This document shows, piece by piece, positions 1 to 8,004 of a DNA stretch of 33,147 bases. The translations under genes were made by a program, and so were the position numbers. Each line of letters opens with the position of its first letter. Position 1 is the stretch's first letter. The stretch spans positions 1-33,147 of the forward strand of contig CALVZF010000013.1 in the NCBI GenBank assembly GCA_944372455.1, read 5' to 3'. This DNA is from an uncultured Bacilli bacterium (GTDB taxonomy: Bacteria > Bacillota_I > Bacilli_A > RF39 > UBA660). A model generated the notes under the pieces. The model searched no databases and was not told where the DNA came from. It was given only the letters and a program-made list of their open reading frames with translations.

Positions 1-1500
1 GAAGGGATAGTAAATGAAGGAAAACTAGCAGAAGGAATGATACCAGTAGTTTATGATGAAACAAACAACGTATGGGTAAAAGCAGGAGGAGATTTAGGTT
101 GGTATGACTATTCTAAACAAGAGTGGGCTAATGCGGTAGCTATTTATGAAACAAAAAGAAATTGCTACGAATGGGATGGCATAACTGGTGATGTTACAGG
201 TGCTGGCTATCTTTGGGATAGAAAAAATAATATTGAAAATATTCCTGAACCAGATGGCGATCTTTCAAAAGAAGATAGCGAGATGATAATTAATTCATTC
301 ATTGGAGGGAGTGAAGGTGATTTTTCCCAAGAAGAATGGCTTAATCGTGCAGATGTTGATGGAAATGGAAAAGTGAGTACATTGGATGCTGCTAAAATTA
401 TCGACATGTTAATTAATGGTATTTGTACAGAAGAAACAAGTAATAATAGAACTAAAGAAGAATATCTAGCTGCTCCTGCAGGAACAATAATAAGTCCAAT
501 CAATACAGAATTTATGTATACTTGGATACCAAGATATAAATATAGAATAAATAATACAGGGAGTACAGCCTTACCAAGTATGATAGATGTAGAGTTTGAA
601 AGTGGTGTTACTTCAACTGGAGTAAGTATAAATACAAGTGGAGTAGCTAAAACAGAATATTATACTCATCCAGCATTCAGAGATGGAAGTAAAGTATATA
701 AGGAAACTCCTTACGACCAATCTGGTTGGGATAAAGAATTATCTGGTTTTTGGGTAGATAAATTTGACAATTCGGGTACCTATGATATTAGTGCTGATGC
801 TATGGTAGATTATACCATAACAGATTATGTTGATAATTATGAATGGCTGAATAGCGATTATTCACCTAAAACAAAAGCAGAATACCACATGATAAAAAAT
901 ACCGAATGGGGGGCGATAGCCTACCTTTCACAAAGTAAATATGGAAAGATGGGTAATACTAACTTTACAGGCGCTAATAAAGAAATTTATATTAATGGAA
1001 ATTCAAAATTTATTTCAGGAAGAAGTGGAGGAAGTCCAAATGCCGCAAGTTTTTCAGGTGGAGGATATAGATATAATGGATTTGAATGTATAGTTACTTT
1101 GTGTCCAAATAATCAAGATATCTTAAAAGGAACCGGAGCAAGTACCACAGGAACAGTATATGGAGTATACGATATGAATGGAAATGCCAATGAATACGTA
1201 ATGTCAAACTATAATAATTCACTAGCTTCATCAGGACTTACAGCAGATTTCTTTACAAATGAAGCAAATAAAAAATACTATGATAGTTACAATTCAAGTA
1301 AAACTTATATATTAGGAGATGCCACACATGAAACAAGTGGATGGTATAATGATACAACTGGTACCTTAGGTATAGATGAGCCCTTTTTAGTAAGAGGTGG
1401 CGCTTATGATGGAGGGGCTAATTCAGGAATATTTAGTTATGGAACTAACACTGGAGATGCTGATACTAAGACTTCTACTAGGTACATTTTAACTAGATAA
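1..1500 (+). CDS. Modular surface protein, 5'-truncated: dockerin-like segment plus FGE/C-type-lectin-like domain
   Basis: The frame is open from base 1, and the first codons (ending AEGMIPV) align with residues about 220 of the paralogue at 3353-5455. The visible 499 residues are therefore the C-terminal part, and about 210 residues including the signal and TasA-like domain lie outside the window. An acidic segment (bases about 180-435) has Ca-loop character (ADVDGNGKVSTLDAAKI) like one half of a type I dockerin repeat; the other half is interrupted by an insertion. The C-terminal half looks like the formylglycine-generating-enzyme/sulfatase-modifying fold: TEWGAIAYLSQS, then YGVYDMNGNANEYV, then RGGAYDGG and a terminal RYIL. 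I see no FGE-type catalytic Cys pair, so a binding role is more likely than catalysis. Surface location is inferred from the paralogue. A hairpin terminator follows. Function unknown. Confidence 0.8.
   Translation, partial: EGIVNEGKLAEGMIPVVYDETNNVWVKAGGDLGWYDYSKQEWANAVAIYETKRNCYEWDGITGDVTGAGYLWDRKNNIENIPEPDGDLSKEDSEMIINSFIGGSEGDFSQEEWLNRADVDGNGKVSTLDAAKIIDMLINGICTEETSNNRTKEEYLAAPAGTIISPINTEFMYTWIPRYKYRINNTGSTALPSMIDVEFESGVTSTGVSINTSGVAKTEYYTHPAFRDGSKVYKETPYDQSGWDKELSGFWVDKFDNSGTYDISADAMVDYTITDYVDNYEWLNSDYSPKTKAEYHMIKNTEWGAIAYLSQSKYGKMGNTNFTGANKEIYINGNSKFISGRSGGSPNAASFSGGGYRYNGFECIVTLCPNNQDILKGTGASTTGTVYGVYDMNGNANEYVMSNYNNSLASSGLTADFFTNEANKKYYDSYNSSKTYILGDATHETSGWYNDTTGTLGIDEPFLVRGGAYDGGANSGIFSYGTNTGDADTKTSTRYILTR
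613..701 (+). repeat. 89-bp block shared with the paralogous gene (copy 1)
   Basis: This block matches 4544-4632 at 85 of 89 positions by eye, far above the rest of the two genes. It encodes the segment TGVSINTSGVAKTEYYTHPA and onward, just before the FGE-like fold. Other near-identical patches include 522-548 with 4441-4467 (27 of 27). Confidence 0.85.
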
Positions 1501-1511
1501 TAAATATTCTA

Positions 1512-1550
1512 AATAAAGAAAGTATTTTGTTACTTTCTTTATTATTTTCT
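1512..1550 (+). terminator. Rho-independent terminator of the first surface-protein gene
   Basis: A perfect 13-bp stem (1512-1524 with 1531-1543) around a 6-nt loop, followed by a T-rich tail. It lies 11 bases after the stop codon. Confidence 0.85.
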
Positions 1551-1581
1551 GATATACTATATTTAGTTTTTAGGTGATATT

Positions 1582-2397
1582 ATGAATGAGGTAAAAGAAA
1601 TAGAAAAAAGTATTATCAAAAAATATAGAAAACAAATATGGGCTAGATTTATAAGAGGAGTACAAGAATATCAACTTATAAATGAAAACGATAAAATTGC
1701 AGTTTGTATTTCTGGGGGTAAAGATTCTTTTTTATTAGCTAAATGTATGCAAGAATTAAAACGTCATGGTAAAGTAAATTTTGACTTGGAATTTTTAGTA
1801 ATGAATCCAGGATATGCTTCTGAAAATTTAGAACAAATTAAATCCAATGCCAAAAAATTAGATATTCCAATTACCATTTTTGAATCTAATATTTTTGATG
1901 TAGTAGATAATACTACAAATGGGAACCCTTGTTATTTATGTGCAAGGATGAGGAGAGGATTTCTATACGATAAAGCTCAAAAATTAGGATGTAACAAAAT
2001 CGCACTTGGTCATCATTTTGATGATGTAATAGAAACTATCTTACTTAGTATGATATATGGATCTGAAATTAGGACTATGATGCCAAAGCTTCATTCAACT
2101 AACTTTGAAGGTATGGAATTAATTAGACCATTATATTTAGTTAAAGAAGCAGATATTATTTCGTGGGCTAAAAGTAATCATTTAACTTTTTTAAATTGTG
2201 CTTGTAAATTTACAGAAAAAAATGATATAGAAAATAATTCAAAACGTAAAGAAATGAAAAAATTAATTAATGAATTTAGAAAAATAAATAAAAATTTAGA
2301 TTATAACATTTTTAAAAGTGTTGAAAATATTAATTTAGAAACAATAATTTCCTATAAAAAAGATGGAATAATACACCATTTTTTAGATGATTATTAA
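1582..2397 (+). CDS. ttcA: TtcA-family tRNA 2-thiocytidine synthase-like ATPase
   Basis: A 271-residue PP-loop ATPase. The pyrophosphate loop SGGKDS is at residues 44-49, a CYLC motif (Cys117, Cys120) is followed by ARMRRG, GHHFDD is at 143-148, and a late CAC (Cys206, Cys208) follows. In TtcA the CxxC pair and a third Cys hold an Fe-S cluster and the enzyme thiolates C32 of certain tRNAs using ATP and a sulfur donor. The residue layout here fits this, although Firmicute relatives of TtcA are poorly tested and may act on another tRNA position. The start ATG has the site AGGTGA (1572-1577). The gene is monocistronic, between two terminator-like hairpins, and TATACT at 1553-1558 may be its -10. 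The tail after residue 210 is Lys/Asn rich and poorly conserved. Substrate is inferred. Confidence 0.8.
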   Translation: MNEVKEIEKSIIKKYRKQIWARFIRGVQEYQLINENDKIAVCISGGKDSFLLAKCMQELKRHGKVNFDLEFLVMNPGYASENLEQIKSNAKKLDIPITIFESNIFDVVDNTTNGNPCYLCARMRRGFLYDKAQKLGCNKIALGHHFDDVIETILLSMIYGSEIRTMMPKLHSTNFEGMELIRPLYLVKEADIISWAKSNHLTFLNCACKFTEKNDIENNSKRKEMKKLINEFRKINKNLDYNIFKSVENINLETIISYKKDGIIHHFLDDY

Positions 2398-2407
2398 AAT
2401 TTGAATA

Positions 2408-2452
2408 AAAAAATCTCTTTTCTACCATTATTATGATGAAAGGAGATTTTTT
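2408..2452 (+). promoter_or_regulatory. Hairpin that ends ttcA and buries the sigG ribosome binding site
   Basis: Arms 2408-2422 and 2438-2452 form a 15-bp stem with one G-U pair and a 15-nt loop. The 3' arm holds the sigG Shine-Dalgarno (AAAGGAGA, 2439-2446) and six T just before the ATG at 2453. On a transcript reading through from ttcA the site would be sequestered; the same stem with its T run can also act as a terminator. Confidence 0.65.
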
Positions 2453-3226
2453 ATGGCACGTCATAAAGTAGAAATAAGTGGCGTGAATACATCAAATATC
2501 AAAGTTTTAACTAGTGAAGAAATGGAAGAATTATTTATAAAAATGAAAAATGGGGATAAGTTTGCTAGAGAAGATTTAGTTAATGGTAATTTAAAACTAG
2601 TATTAAGTATTTTGAGAAAATTTTCTTCCAAGGTAGATAATTTAGATGACTTATTTCAAATAGGATGTGTAGGATTATTAAAAGCTATTGATAATTTTGA
2701 TTTAAGTTATGGAGTAAAATTTTCAACATACTCTGTTCCGATGATTCTAGGTGAAATTAAAAGGTATATTAGAGATAACAATCAAGTAAGAGTTTCTAGA
2801 AGTGTTAAAGACATTGCTTATAAAGCACTTAAAATCAAAGATGAACTAACTTTAGATAAAGGCAAAGAACCTTCTACAAAAGAAATAGCAGAAAAATTAG
2901 AAGTAACTGAATTTGAAGTGATAAATGCTTTAGAAGCTTTAAAAGATCCTGTAAGTATGTTTGAACCAATATATAATGATGGTGGTGATACAATATATTT
3001 ATGTGATCAATTAGAAGATGTAACCTCATCTAAAGATTTAGATCTAAAAATAGCAATTGATAAAGCAATGAGACAACTAAAAAATAGAGAACAGGAAATT
3101 ATCAATGAAAGATTTATTATAGGAAAAACCCAAATGGAAATCTCTAAGGAATTAGGTATAAGCCAAGCTCAAGTTTCTAGAATTGAAAAATGTGCATTGG
3201 AGAAAGTAAAAAAACTTATAAAATAA
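2453..3226 (+). CDS. sigG: RNA polymerase sporulation sigma factor SigG (late forespore)
   Basis: A 257-residue sigma-70 family factor of the F/G/B type. The N-terminus MARHKVEISGVNTS closely follows the conserved SigG start (in Bacillus subtilis MSRNKVEICGVDTS). Region 2 contains NGNLKLVLS, DDLFQIGCVGL and KFSTYSVPMILGEIKRY; region 3 contains RDNNQVRVSRS and the SigG hallmark LFEPIYNDGGD; region 4 ends with the helix-turn-helix GKTQMEISKELGISQAQVSR. Length matches the family (about 260). SigG drives late forespore genes after engulfment, so the organism is very likely an endospore former. Unlike B. subtilis, it is not next to spoIIGA-sigE. The ribosome site sits inside a hairpin (2408-2452), which suggests translational control. 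A weak inverted repeat with a T-rich tail (3227-3250) follows and may terminate transcription. Confidence 0.95.
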   Translation: MARHKVEISGVNTSNIKVLTSEEMEELFIKMKNGDKFAREDLVNGNLKLVLSILRKFSSKVDNLDDLFQIGCVGLLKAIDNFDLSYGVKFSTYSVPMILGEIKRYIRDNNQVRVSRSVKDIAYKALKIKDELTLDKGKEPSTKEIAEKLEVTEFEVINALEALKDPVSMFEPIYNDGGDTIYLCDQLEDVTSSKDLDLKIAIDKAMRQLKNREQEIINERFIIGKTQMEISKELGISQAQVSRIEKCALEKVKKLIK

Positions 3227-3269
3227 AAGTAAAATTTTACTTCTTCTTTTTCTAAAATAATAAAAATTA

Positions 3270-3298
3270 TTGACTAGAAAGATAGAATATTATATAAT
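3270..3298 (+). promoter_or_regulatory. Sigma-A type promoter of the second surface-protein gene
   Basis: TTGACT (3270-3275), a 17-base spacer and TATAAT (3293-3298). The leader is about 50 bases long before the ATG at 3353. Confidence 0.8.
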
Positions 3299-3352
3299 TT
3301 TTCTAGAATAGTATAACAGTCGTCAGTATGTTATTTGAAAGAGTGTGTGCTT

Positions 3353-5455
3353 ATGAAAAAGATTAAAAATTTATTTTTCAGTAAAAATGAAAACGGAGAT
3401 AGTGAATTAAATAAACAAGTAATTATTACATTTGTTTCGGTACTTGCAACTGTAATGTGTACGATTGGAGTTTCCTTAGCTGCTTTTGTATGGAGTGATA
3501 ATTCAGAAAAGGAACAAAATTTAATAGTTGGGAATTTGGAACTTACTATTTCATCTGATTCTAATTCGTTAGGTAGCGAATTAGATTTCCCTGTAGCTGA
3601 TAGTGATGCTGCTAACTTAACACCTTACACCTTTACTATTAAGAATACAGGAAATTTAGCTTCAAATTATTCTTTAAAAATTGTAGATGATGAAGCAGCA
3701 ATGGCTTCAGATGGATGTTTAACAAATAAAATAGATAGTAATTATATAAAATTTAGTGTTAGTGGAGCTTATAATACTAATCCTGAGAAACTTTCTTCTT
3801 ATGATGGAAAGGCTTTTACTAGTGGAGTTTTATTACCTAATGAAAGTAAAACTTACAATATAAAAATGTGGATCTCTTCAGATGCACCAAATAGTGTTAT
3901 TGGTAAACATTACCATGGCAAAATCTTACTAGAGTCTTCACAAATAGACGAGGTAGATCCTTTTAAAGATAAAAGTGGAGCTAATGCACCAGTATTAGCA
4001 GAAGGAATGATTCCAGTAAGATATGATGAAATAAATGATACTTGGGTAAAAACTGATGTTACAACATGGTATAACTACGGAAATCAAATGTGGGCTAATG
4101 CAGTTATGGTAAAAGAAAATGCAAGTACTTGTGAAGTATGGGATGGGGTATTAGGTGACGTTAATAAAGATGGAGATCTTACACAGGAAGATGTTGATAA
4201 TATATTAAGAAAGAATTTAGGAATAGATAATACAGGACTCACAGATCAAGAGTGGTTAGAACGTGGAGATATTAACAAAAGTGGAAGTATTGATGCTTCG
4301 GATGCTGGCGATTTGTCAGGTATTATTAATGAATTGATTCCTTACTGTGATACTCCAATAACTAGCAAATCTCGTCAAGAATATTTAGACGCTGAACCAG
4401 GAACGCCAATAGAAAAAAATGATATTTTGCAGTTTTTTGTTTGGATACCAAGATATAAATATAGAATTACTAGTAATGTAGGAAGTAGTAGTATGGTTAG
4501 TCAACCTCCAACTATTGATGTAGTATTTGAACAAGGCGTAGCTTCAACAGGAGTAAGTATAAATACAAGTGGAGTAGCTAAAACAGAATACTATACTCAT
4601 CCAGCATTTAGAGACGGAAGTAAAGTATATAAAACAACAGCTTACGATCAAGGAGGCTGGGATAAAGAGTTATCTGGATTTTGGGTTGATAAATTTGAAA
4701 ACTCTCTAGCATATAATACAGACCTATTTTCTGGAGGTTCAATTAAAGATATAATTGATTATTATAATGATAATATTATTTCATATGTTCCAAGTACTCA
4801 CATGATGAAAAACACTGAATGGGGAGCAATCGCATACTTAAGTCAAAGTAAATATGGAAAAATGGGGAATAATGATTTTACAGGAGTAAATAAAGAAGTA
4901 TTTATAAATTCAAGTGAAGATTTAATTTCAGGAAGAAGTGGAGGAGGAGTAGCAGGTGGAAATGTCTTTCTTACTCCAGACGCTATATCAACTTTAAATA
5001 AACAAACTTACTCTTACGATGGATATTCTTGCAGTTCTACATTCATAAAAAAATGTAAAGGTGAAAAAACAACTTTAAGAGGAACCGGAGCAAGTACTAC
5101 AGGTAATATATATGGAATATATGACATGGTAGGAGGAATGTCAGAATATGTAATGGCAAACTATAATAATTCTCTAGGTTCATCAGGACTTACAAATGCA
5201 GACTTCTTTACGACAGCAGCAAACAAAAAGTTATATGATAGTTACACTCCAAGTAAAACTTATATCTTAGGAGATGCAACTTATGAAACAAGTCATTGGT
5301 ATAGCGATACCGCTAGAGTACTTGATACAGATAATCCATTCTATCATAGAGGAGGATTATATAGCGATAAAGCATCTGCAGGTCTATTTAACTTTGCTAA
5401 GAGTACTGGTGAAGCAAATGATAATATAAATATAAGATATATAACTATTCCTTAA
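3353..5455 (+). CDS. Modular surface protein: TasA/camelysin-like N-domain, dockerin-like repeats, FGE/C-type-lectin-like C-domain
   Basis: 700 residues from ATG 3353, which has GAAAGAG about 10 bases upstream; an in-frame TTG at 3335 would add six residues but has no ribosome site. A long signal/anchor (residues about 20-45, VSVLATVMCTIGVSLAAFVW) is followed by a TasA/camelysin-like beta domain (LIVGNLELTISS, FTIKNTGNLASNYSLKI), the type of protein usually matured by SipW-like peptidase; no SipW gene is in the window. Residues about 262-325 contain two Ca-binding loops of dockerin type I kind (GDVNKDGDLTQEDV and GDINKSGSIDASDA). The C-terminal 350 residues resemble the FGE-sulfatase fold (TEWGAIAYLSQS, YGIYDMVGGMSEYV, RGGLY, RYI). 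It probably acts outside the cell as a binding or matrix protein. It has its own promoter and terminator and is a paralogue of the gene at 1-1500. Confidence 0.8.
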   Translation: MKKIKNLFFSKNENGDSELNKQVIITFVSVLATVMCTIGVSLAAFVWSDNSEKEQNLIVGNLELTISSDSNSLGSELDFPVADSDAANLTPYTFTIKNTGNLASNYSLKIVDDEAAMASDGCLTNKIDSNYIKFSVSGAYNTNPEKLSSYDGKAFTSGVLLPNESKTYNIKMWISSDAPNSVIGKHYHGKILLESSQIDEVDPFKDKSGANAPVLAEGMIPVRYDEINDTWVKTDVTTWYNYGNQMWANAVMVKENASTCEVWDGVLGDVNKDGDLTQEDVDNILRKNLGIDNTGLTDQEWLERGDINKSGSIDASDAGDLSGIINELIPYCDTPITSKSRQEYLDAEPGTPIEKNDILQFFVWIPRYKYRITSNVGSSSMVSQPPTIDVVFEQGVASTGVSINTSGVAKTEYYTHPAFRDGSKVYKTTAYDQGGWDKELSGFWVDKFENSLAYNTDLFSGGSIKDIIDYYNDNIISYVPSTHMMKNTEWGAIAYLSQSKYGKMGNNDFTGVNKEVFINSSEDLISGRSGGGVAGGNVFLTPDAISTLNKQTYSYDGYSCSSTFIKKCKGEKTTLRGTGASTTGNIYGIYDMVGGMSEYVMANYNNSLGSSGLTNADFFTTAANKKLYDSYTPSKTYILGDATYETSHWYSDTARVLDTDNPFYHRGGLYSDKASAGLFNFAKSTGEANDNINIRYITIP
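4544..4632 (+). repeat. 89-bp block shared with the paralogous gene (copy 2)
   Basis: Counterpart of 613-701 with four mismatches by eye. The similarity drops on both sides, which suggests either strong constraint on this segment or local gene conversion between the paralogues. Confidence 0.85.
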
Positions 5456-5482
5456 AGAATACATTAAGTATTCTTTTTCTTT
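5455..5482 (+). terminator. Rho-independent terminator after the second surface-protein gene
   Basis: An 8-bp perfect stem (5455-5462 with 5468-5475), a 5-nt loop and a T-rich tail. The stem begins in the last base of the stop codon. Confidence 0.8.
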
Positions 5483-5528
5483 TATCATTATTTAAAATTT
5501 AAAACATATATTTTATTGGTGATAAATA

Positions 5529-6158
5529 ATGGACAAAGATATCAATGAAATAAAAAGAAAATTAAAAATGAAGAATAATAGTTCTAACAAAACTAAAAAT
5601 AAAACAAAATATATTAAAAACTTTGGATATAAATTATTAATAACTGGCATCTTAGTATTAGCTGTTTTAATTGTTACTAAAAATAGTGATAAGTTTAAAG
5701 CTATTATAAAACAAAATGTATATGATAAAAATTTTTCTTTTGCTTCTGTTAATAAACTTTATACAAAATATTTAGGTTCTGCGCTTCCGTTTAAAGATTT
5801 AAAAATTTTTAAAGATAATGTAGAAACTACCTTTAATGAAAAGTTAGAATATAAAGAAAGTAGTAAATATTTAGAGGGGGTTAAACTTACAGTTGATAAA
5901 AATTATTTAGTACCTATTCAAGAAAGCGGGTTAGTAGTATTTTCTGGAGAAAAAGAAGGTTATGGAAATATAATTATAATTCAACAAGTTAATGGAATAG
6001 ATATGTGGTATGGTAACTTAGAAAATGTAAATGTTAAATTATATGATTATGTAGAAAAAGGAAATTTATTAGGAGAGGTTAAAGATGAAACTTTATATTT
6101 AGTATATCAAAAGGATGGTAAATACATTGATTATAAAGAATATATTAAAGAAAGTTAA
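5529..6158 (+). CDS. spoIVFA: Stage IV sporulation protein FA (SpoIVFA)-like, membrane-anchored degenerate LytM domain
   Basis: 209 residues: a Lys-rich cytoplasmic N-terminus, one membrane helix (about residues 35-50) and a C-terminal M23/LytM-like fold (about 125-205) with VPIQESGLVVFSG, then IIIQQVNGIDMWYGNLENVNV and YVEKGNLLGEV. The metal-binding histidines of active LytM peptidases are absent, as in SpoIVFA. In B. subtilis SpoIVFA sits in the mother-cell membrane around the forespore, holds SpoIVFB inactive with BofA, and is cleaved by SpoIVB. Identity rests on this architecture and on the spoIVFB gene that overlaps its 3' end. The start ATG has GGTGAT upstream. CATATATT (5505-5512) resembles a sigma-E -10 element, which would fit mother-cell expression, but that is weak evidence. 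Confidence 0.8.
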   Translation: MDKDINEIKRKLKMKNNSSNKTKNKTKYIKNFGYKLLITGILVLAVLIVTKNSDKFKAIIKQNVYDKNFSFASVNKLYTKYLGSALPFKDLKIFKDNVETTFNEKLEYKESSKYLEGVKLTVDKNYLVPIQESGLVVFSGEKEGYGNIIIIQQVNGIDMWYGNLENVNVKLYDYVEKGNLLGEVKDETLYLVYQKDGKYIDYKEYIKES

Positions 6159-6915
6159 TATTCATCCTATATTCTTTTTTTTAGCATTTACTTCTATTAT
6201 AACTGGATTATTTAAAGAGTTTTTTATATTTTCCTCTATAATTTTTATTCATGAATTGGGGCATACTTTAGTTGCTTTAACTTTAAATTGGAAAGTTAAA
6301 GTTATCAATTTTTATCCATTTGGGGGTTATATAGAATTTGATGAAATATTAAATAAACCTATTAAAGAAGAATTTTTAATTGTAATCTCAGGATTATTAG
6401 TACAAATCTTATATTTTATATTTATAACTATCCTGTTTAATAATTATTTAATGACAGAAACTACATATTTAATGTTTAAACATTATCATTATTCAATACT
6501 TTTATTTAATTTAATTCCAGTATACCCTCTTGATGGAATTAAATTAGTAAATTTAGGATTAAGTAAATATTTTTCTTTTAAACTTTCGCATTCAATTTCA
6601 ATTTTTATATCAATAATTTTTGTAATTTTATTTATCATTTTTTCAATAACTAACTATTTAAATATGAATATATTATTAATTGTTGGATTATTATTAAATC
6701 AAATATTTAAAGAGAAAAGAAATCATAATTTGATATGTACTAAATTTATATTTGAAAGGTATTTATATTCACTTAAATTTAACAAAACCAAGGTAATTAA
6801 AAATGAAAATATTGGTAAAATGTATAGGGATTATAATCATGTTTTTAAAAGAAATGGGGAATATATAACAGAAAAAAAGATTTTAAAAAATAAATTTGGA
6901 AAAAATATTCAATAA
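6115..6915 (+). CDS. spoIVFB: Stage IV sporulation protein FB (SpoIVFB), intramembrane site-2 metalloprotease
   Basis: Up to 266 residues, multi-spanning, family M50B. The zinc motif HELGH is at residues 46-50, followed by PFGGYIEFDE, KPIKEEFLIVISG and the second metal-site motif NLIPVYPLDGIKL (Asp140), all in the order and spacing of B. subtilis SpoIVFB. The family member cleaves pro-sigma-K in the mother-cell membrane. The soluble C-terminus (KFIFERYLYS onward) matches the CBS-bearing tail in position, though shorter. It overlaps spoIVFA by 44 bases, so the two are probably coupled. The start is uncertain: ATG 6115 lies directly against AAAAGG (6109-6114), too close for normal use; TTG 6127 has it 12 bases upstream and gives an N-terminus closer in length to SpoIVFB. 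No sigK gene is in the window. Confidence 0.9.
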   Translation: MVNTLIIKNILKKVNIHPIFFFLAFTSIITGLFKEFFIFSSIIFIHELGHTLVALTLNWKVKVINFYPFGGYIEFDEILNKPIKEEFLIVISGLLVQILYFIFITILFNNYLMTETTYLMFKHYHYSILLFNLIPVYPLDGIKLVNLGLSKYFSFKLSHSISIFISIIFVILFIIFSITNYLNMNILLIVGLLLNQIFKEKRNHNLICTKFIFERYLYSLKFNKTKVIKNENIGKMYRDYNHVFKRNGEYITEKKILKNKFGKNIQ

Positions 6916-6917
6916 AA

Positions 6918-6946
6918 TTGACTAAAATTCATTAATATGATAAAAT
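6918..6946 (+). promoter_or_regulatory. Promoter of the rplU-prp-rpmA operon
   Basis: TTGACT (6918-6923), 17 bases, TAAAAT (6941-6946). It starts two bases after the spoIVFB stop; no terminator separates the two genes. Confidence 0.8.
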
Positions 6947-6952
6947 TATCAC

Positions 6953-7047
6953 TGTTTGTAGGGCCTCCGCCTTACAACCGCACAGAAAAGGTTGAAAATG
7001 TATTACCTTAATGGCGAGTCTTAAGAAAATTAATAAGGAGGTTAATT
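6953..7047 (+). ncRNA. Ribosomal protein L21 leader RNA
   Basis: The leader contains a 9-bp hairpin (6956-6964 with 6969-6977, loop CTCC), then CCGCACAG (6978-6985), GGTTGAAAA and AATGGCGAGTC just before the rplU ribosome site. This order of conserved pieces matches my memory of the Firmicute L21 leader family, a cis-acting element upstream of rplU thought to give ribosomal-protein feedback. A covariance search against that family would settle it. Confidence 0.8.
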
Positions 7048-7347
7048 ATGAAAGCAGTTATAGAAACTGGTGGTAAACAATATATTGTTACCAAGGATTC
7101 AGTAATTTATGTAGAAAAACTTGATGTTCCAGCAGGTCAAACTATTACTTTTGATAATGTTTTGATGGTTGATGGAAAAATAGGGAACCCTTACGTTAGT
7201 GGTGCGAAAGTTACTGCAAAAGTAGAAAAACATGGTAAACAAAAGAAAATTGTGGTTTACAAATATAAACCAAAGAAAAATTACCATAGAACACAAGGAC
7301 ATAGACAACCATATACAAAACTTGTTATTACTAAAATAGAAGCGTAG
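7048..7347 (+). CDS. rplU: 50S ribosomal protein L21
   Basis: 99 residues starting [14 protein letters not shown] and containing [37 protein letters not shown], an unmistakable L21 of usual length. It binds 23S rRNA in the large subunit. First gene of the classic rplU-prp-rpmA operon, 7 bases before prp, with AAGGAGG upstream and an L21 leader. Confidence 0.97.
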   Translation: MKAVIETGGKQYIVTKDSVIYVEKLDVPAGQTITFDNVLMVDGKIGNPYVSGAKVTAKVEKHGKQKKIVVYKYKPKKNYHRTQGHRQPYTKLVITKIEA

Positions 7348-7354
7348 TGGTAGT

Positions 7355-7666
7355 ATGGTAAGTGTTAGTATTGAAAAAAAGGAAAATCTTATTACAAAAA
7401 TAACTATATCTGGACATTCGGATTACGATGAAAGAGGAAAAGATATAGTGTGTGCTTCAGTTAGTAGTATAGTAATTACTACAATTAATGGGATTCTGAG
7501 TATAGATTGTGATGCTTTAAATTATTTAGATAGTGATGGCTTTATTAAAGTGGAAATTTTAAAGCATACTGATGTAATAGATATTTTAATACAAAACATG
7601 GTAAATTTGCTTAGAGAATTAGAAACAGATTACGATAAATATATTAAAATAGAGGAGGTGCAGTAA
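7355..7666 (+). CDS. prp: Ribosomal-processing cysteine protease Prp
   Basis: 103 residues with the two catalytic blocks of Prp (YsxB family): [12 protein letters not shown] (His21) and [10 protein letters not shown] (Cys33), 12 residues apart as in the Staphylococcus aureus enzyme. Prp removes the N-terminal extension of L27, which is needed for ribosome assembly in these bacteria. The substrate is encoded next, one base after the prp stop, and carries the matching extension. The ribosome site of rpmA lies inside the end of prp, implying coupled translation. Confidence 0.93.
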   Translation: MVSVSIEKKENLITKITISGHSDYDERGKDIVCASVSSIVITTINGILSIDCDALNYLDSDGFIKVEILKHTDVIDILIQNMVNLLRELETDYDKYIKIEEVQ

Positions 7667-7667
7667 T

Positions 7668-7955
7668 ATGGAATTAATGAAGTTAAATATTCAATTATTT
7701 GCGCATAAAAAAGGTAAAGGTTCATCTTCAAACGGTAGAGATTCTGCTGGTAGAAGATTAGGAGCTAAGGCTAGTGATGGTGAATTTATCACTGCTGGAA
7801 GCATTATATATCGTCAACGTGGAACAAAAATATATCCAGGAACAAATGTAGGTATGGGAAATGATCATACATTATACACTACAATTGATGGGTATGTTAA
7901 GTATGAACGCAAAGGAAAAGATAAAAAACAAGTTAGTGTTTACGAAACAATTTAA
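7668..7955 (+). CDS. rpmA: 50S ribosomal protein L27 with Prp-cleavable N-terminal extension
   Basis: 95 residues. The leader [12 protein letters not shown] precedes the mature start [14 protein letters not shown]; the LNIQLFA stretch is the Prp recognition motif, with cleavage expected after FA. The core ([30 protein letters not shown]) is typical L27, which reaches the peptidyl-transferase centre with its mature N-terminus. ATG 7668 is preferred because AGGAGGTG (7653-7660) is well spaced; ATG 7677 is the fallback. The usual downstream neighbour obg is displaced by an insert of about 1.5 kb. Confidence 0.96.
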   Translation: MELMKLNIQLFAHKKGKGSSSNGRDSAGRRLGAKASDGEFITAGSIIYRQRGTKIYPGTNVGMGNDHTLYTTIDGYVKYERKGKDKKQVSVYETI

Positions 7956-7970
7956 TTGACTGTCAATTAT

Positions 7971-8004
7971 AAAAAAAAGACGAGAAAGATTGTCTTTTTT
8001 TTTT
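7971..8004 (+). terminator. Terminator of the rplU-prp-rpmA operon
   Basis: An 11-bp stem (7971-7981 with 7992-8002) with a 10-nt loop, flanked by A and T runs, 15 bases after the rpmA stop. The A/T symmetry may allow use from either strand. Confidence 0.85.

Noticed and set aside
207-503. Antisense open frame inside the first surface-protein gene
   Set aside because: No ribosome site or promoter, low-complexity composition that mirrors the coding strand.
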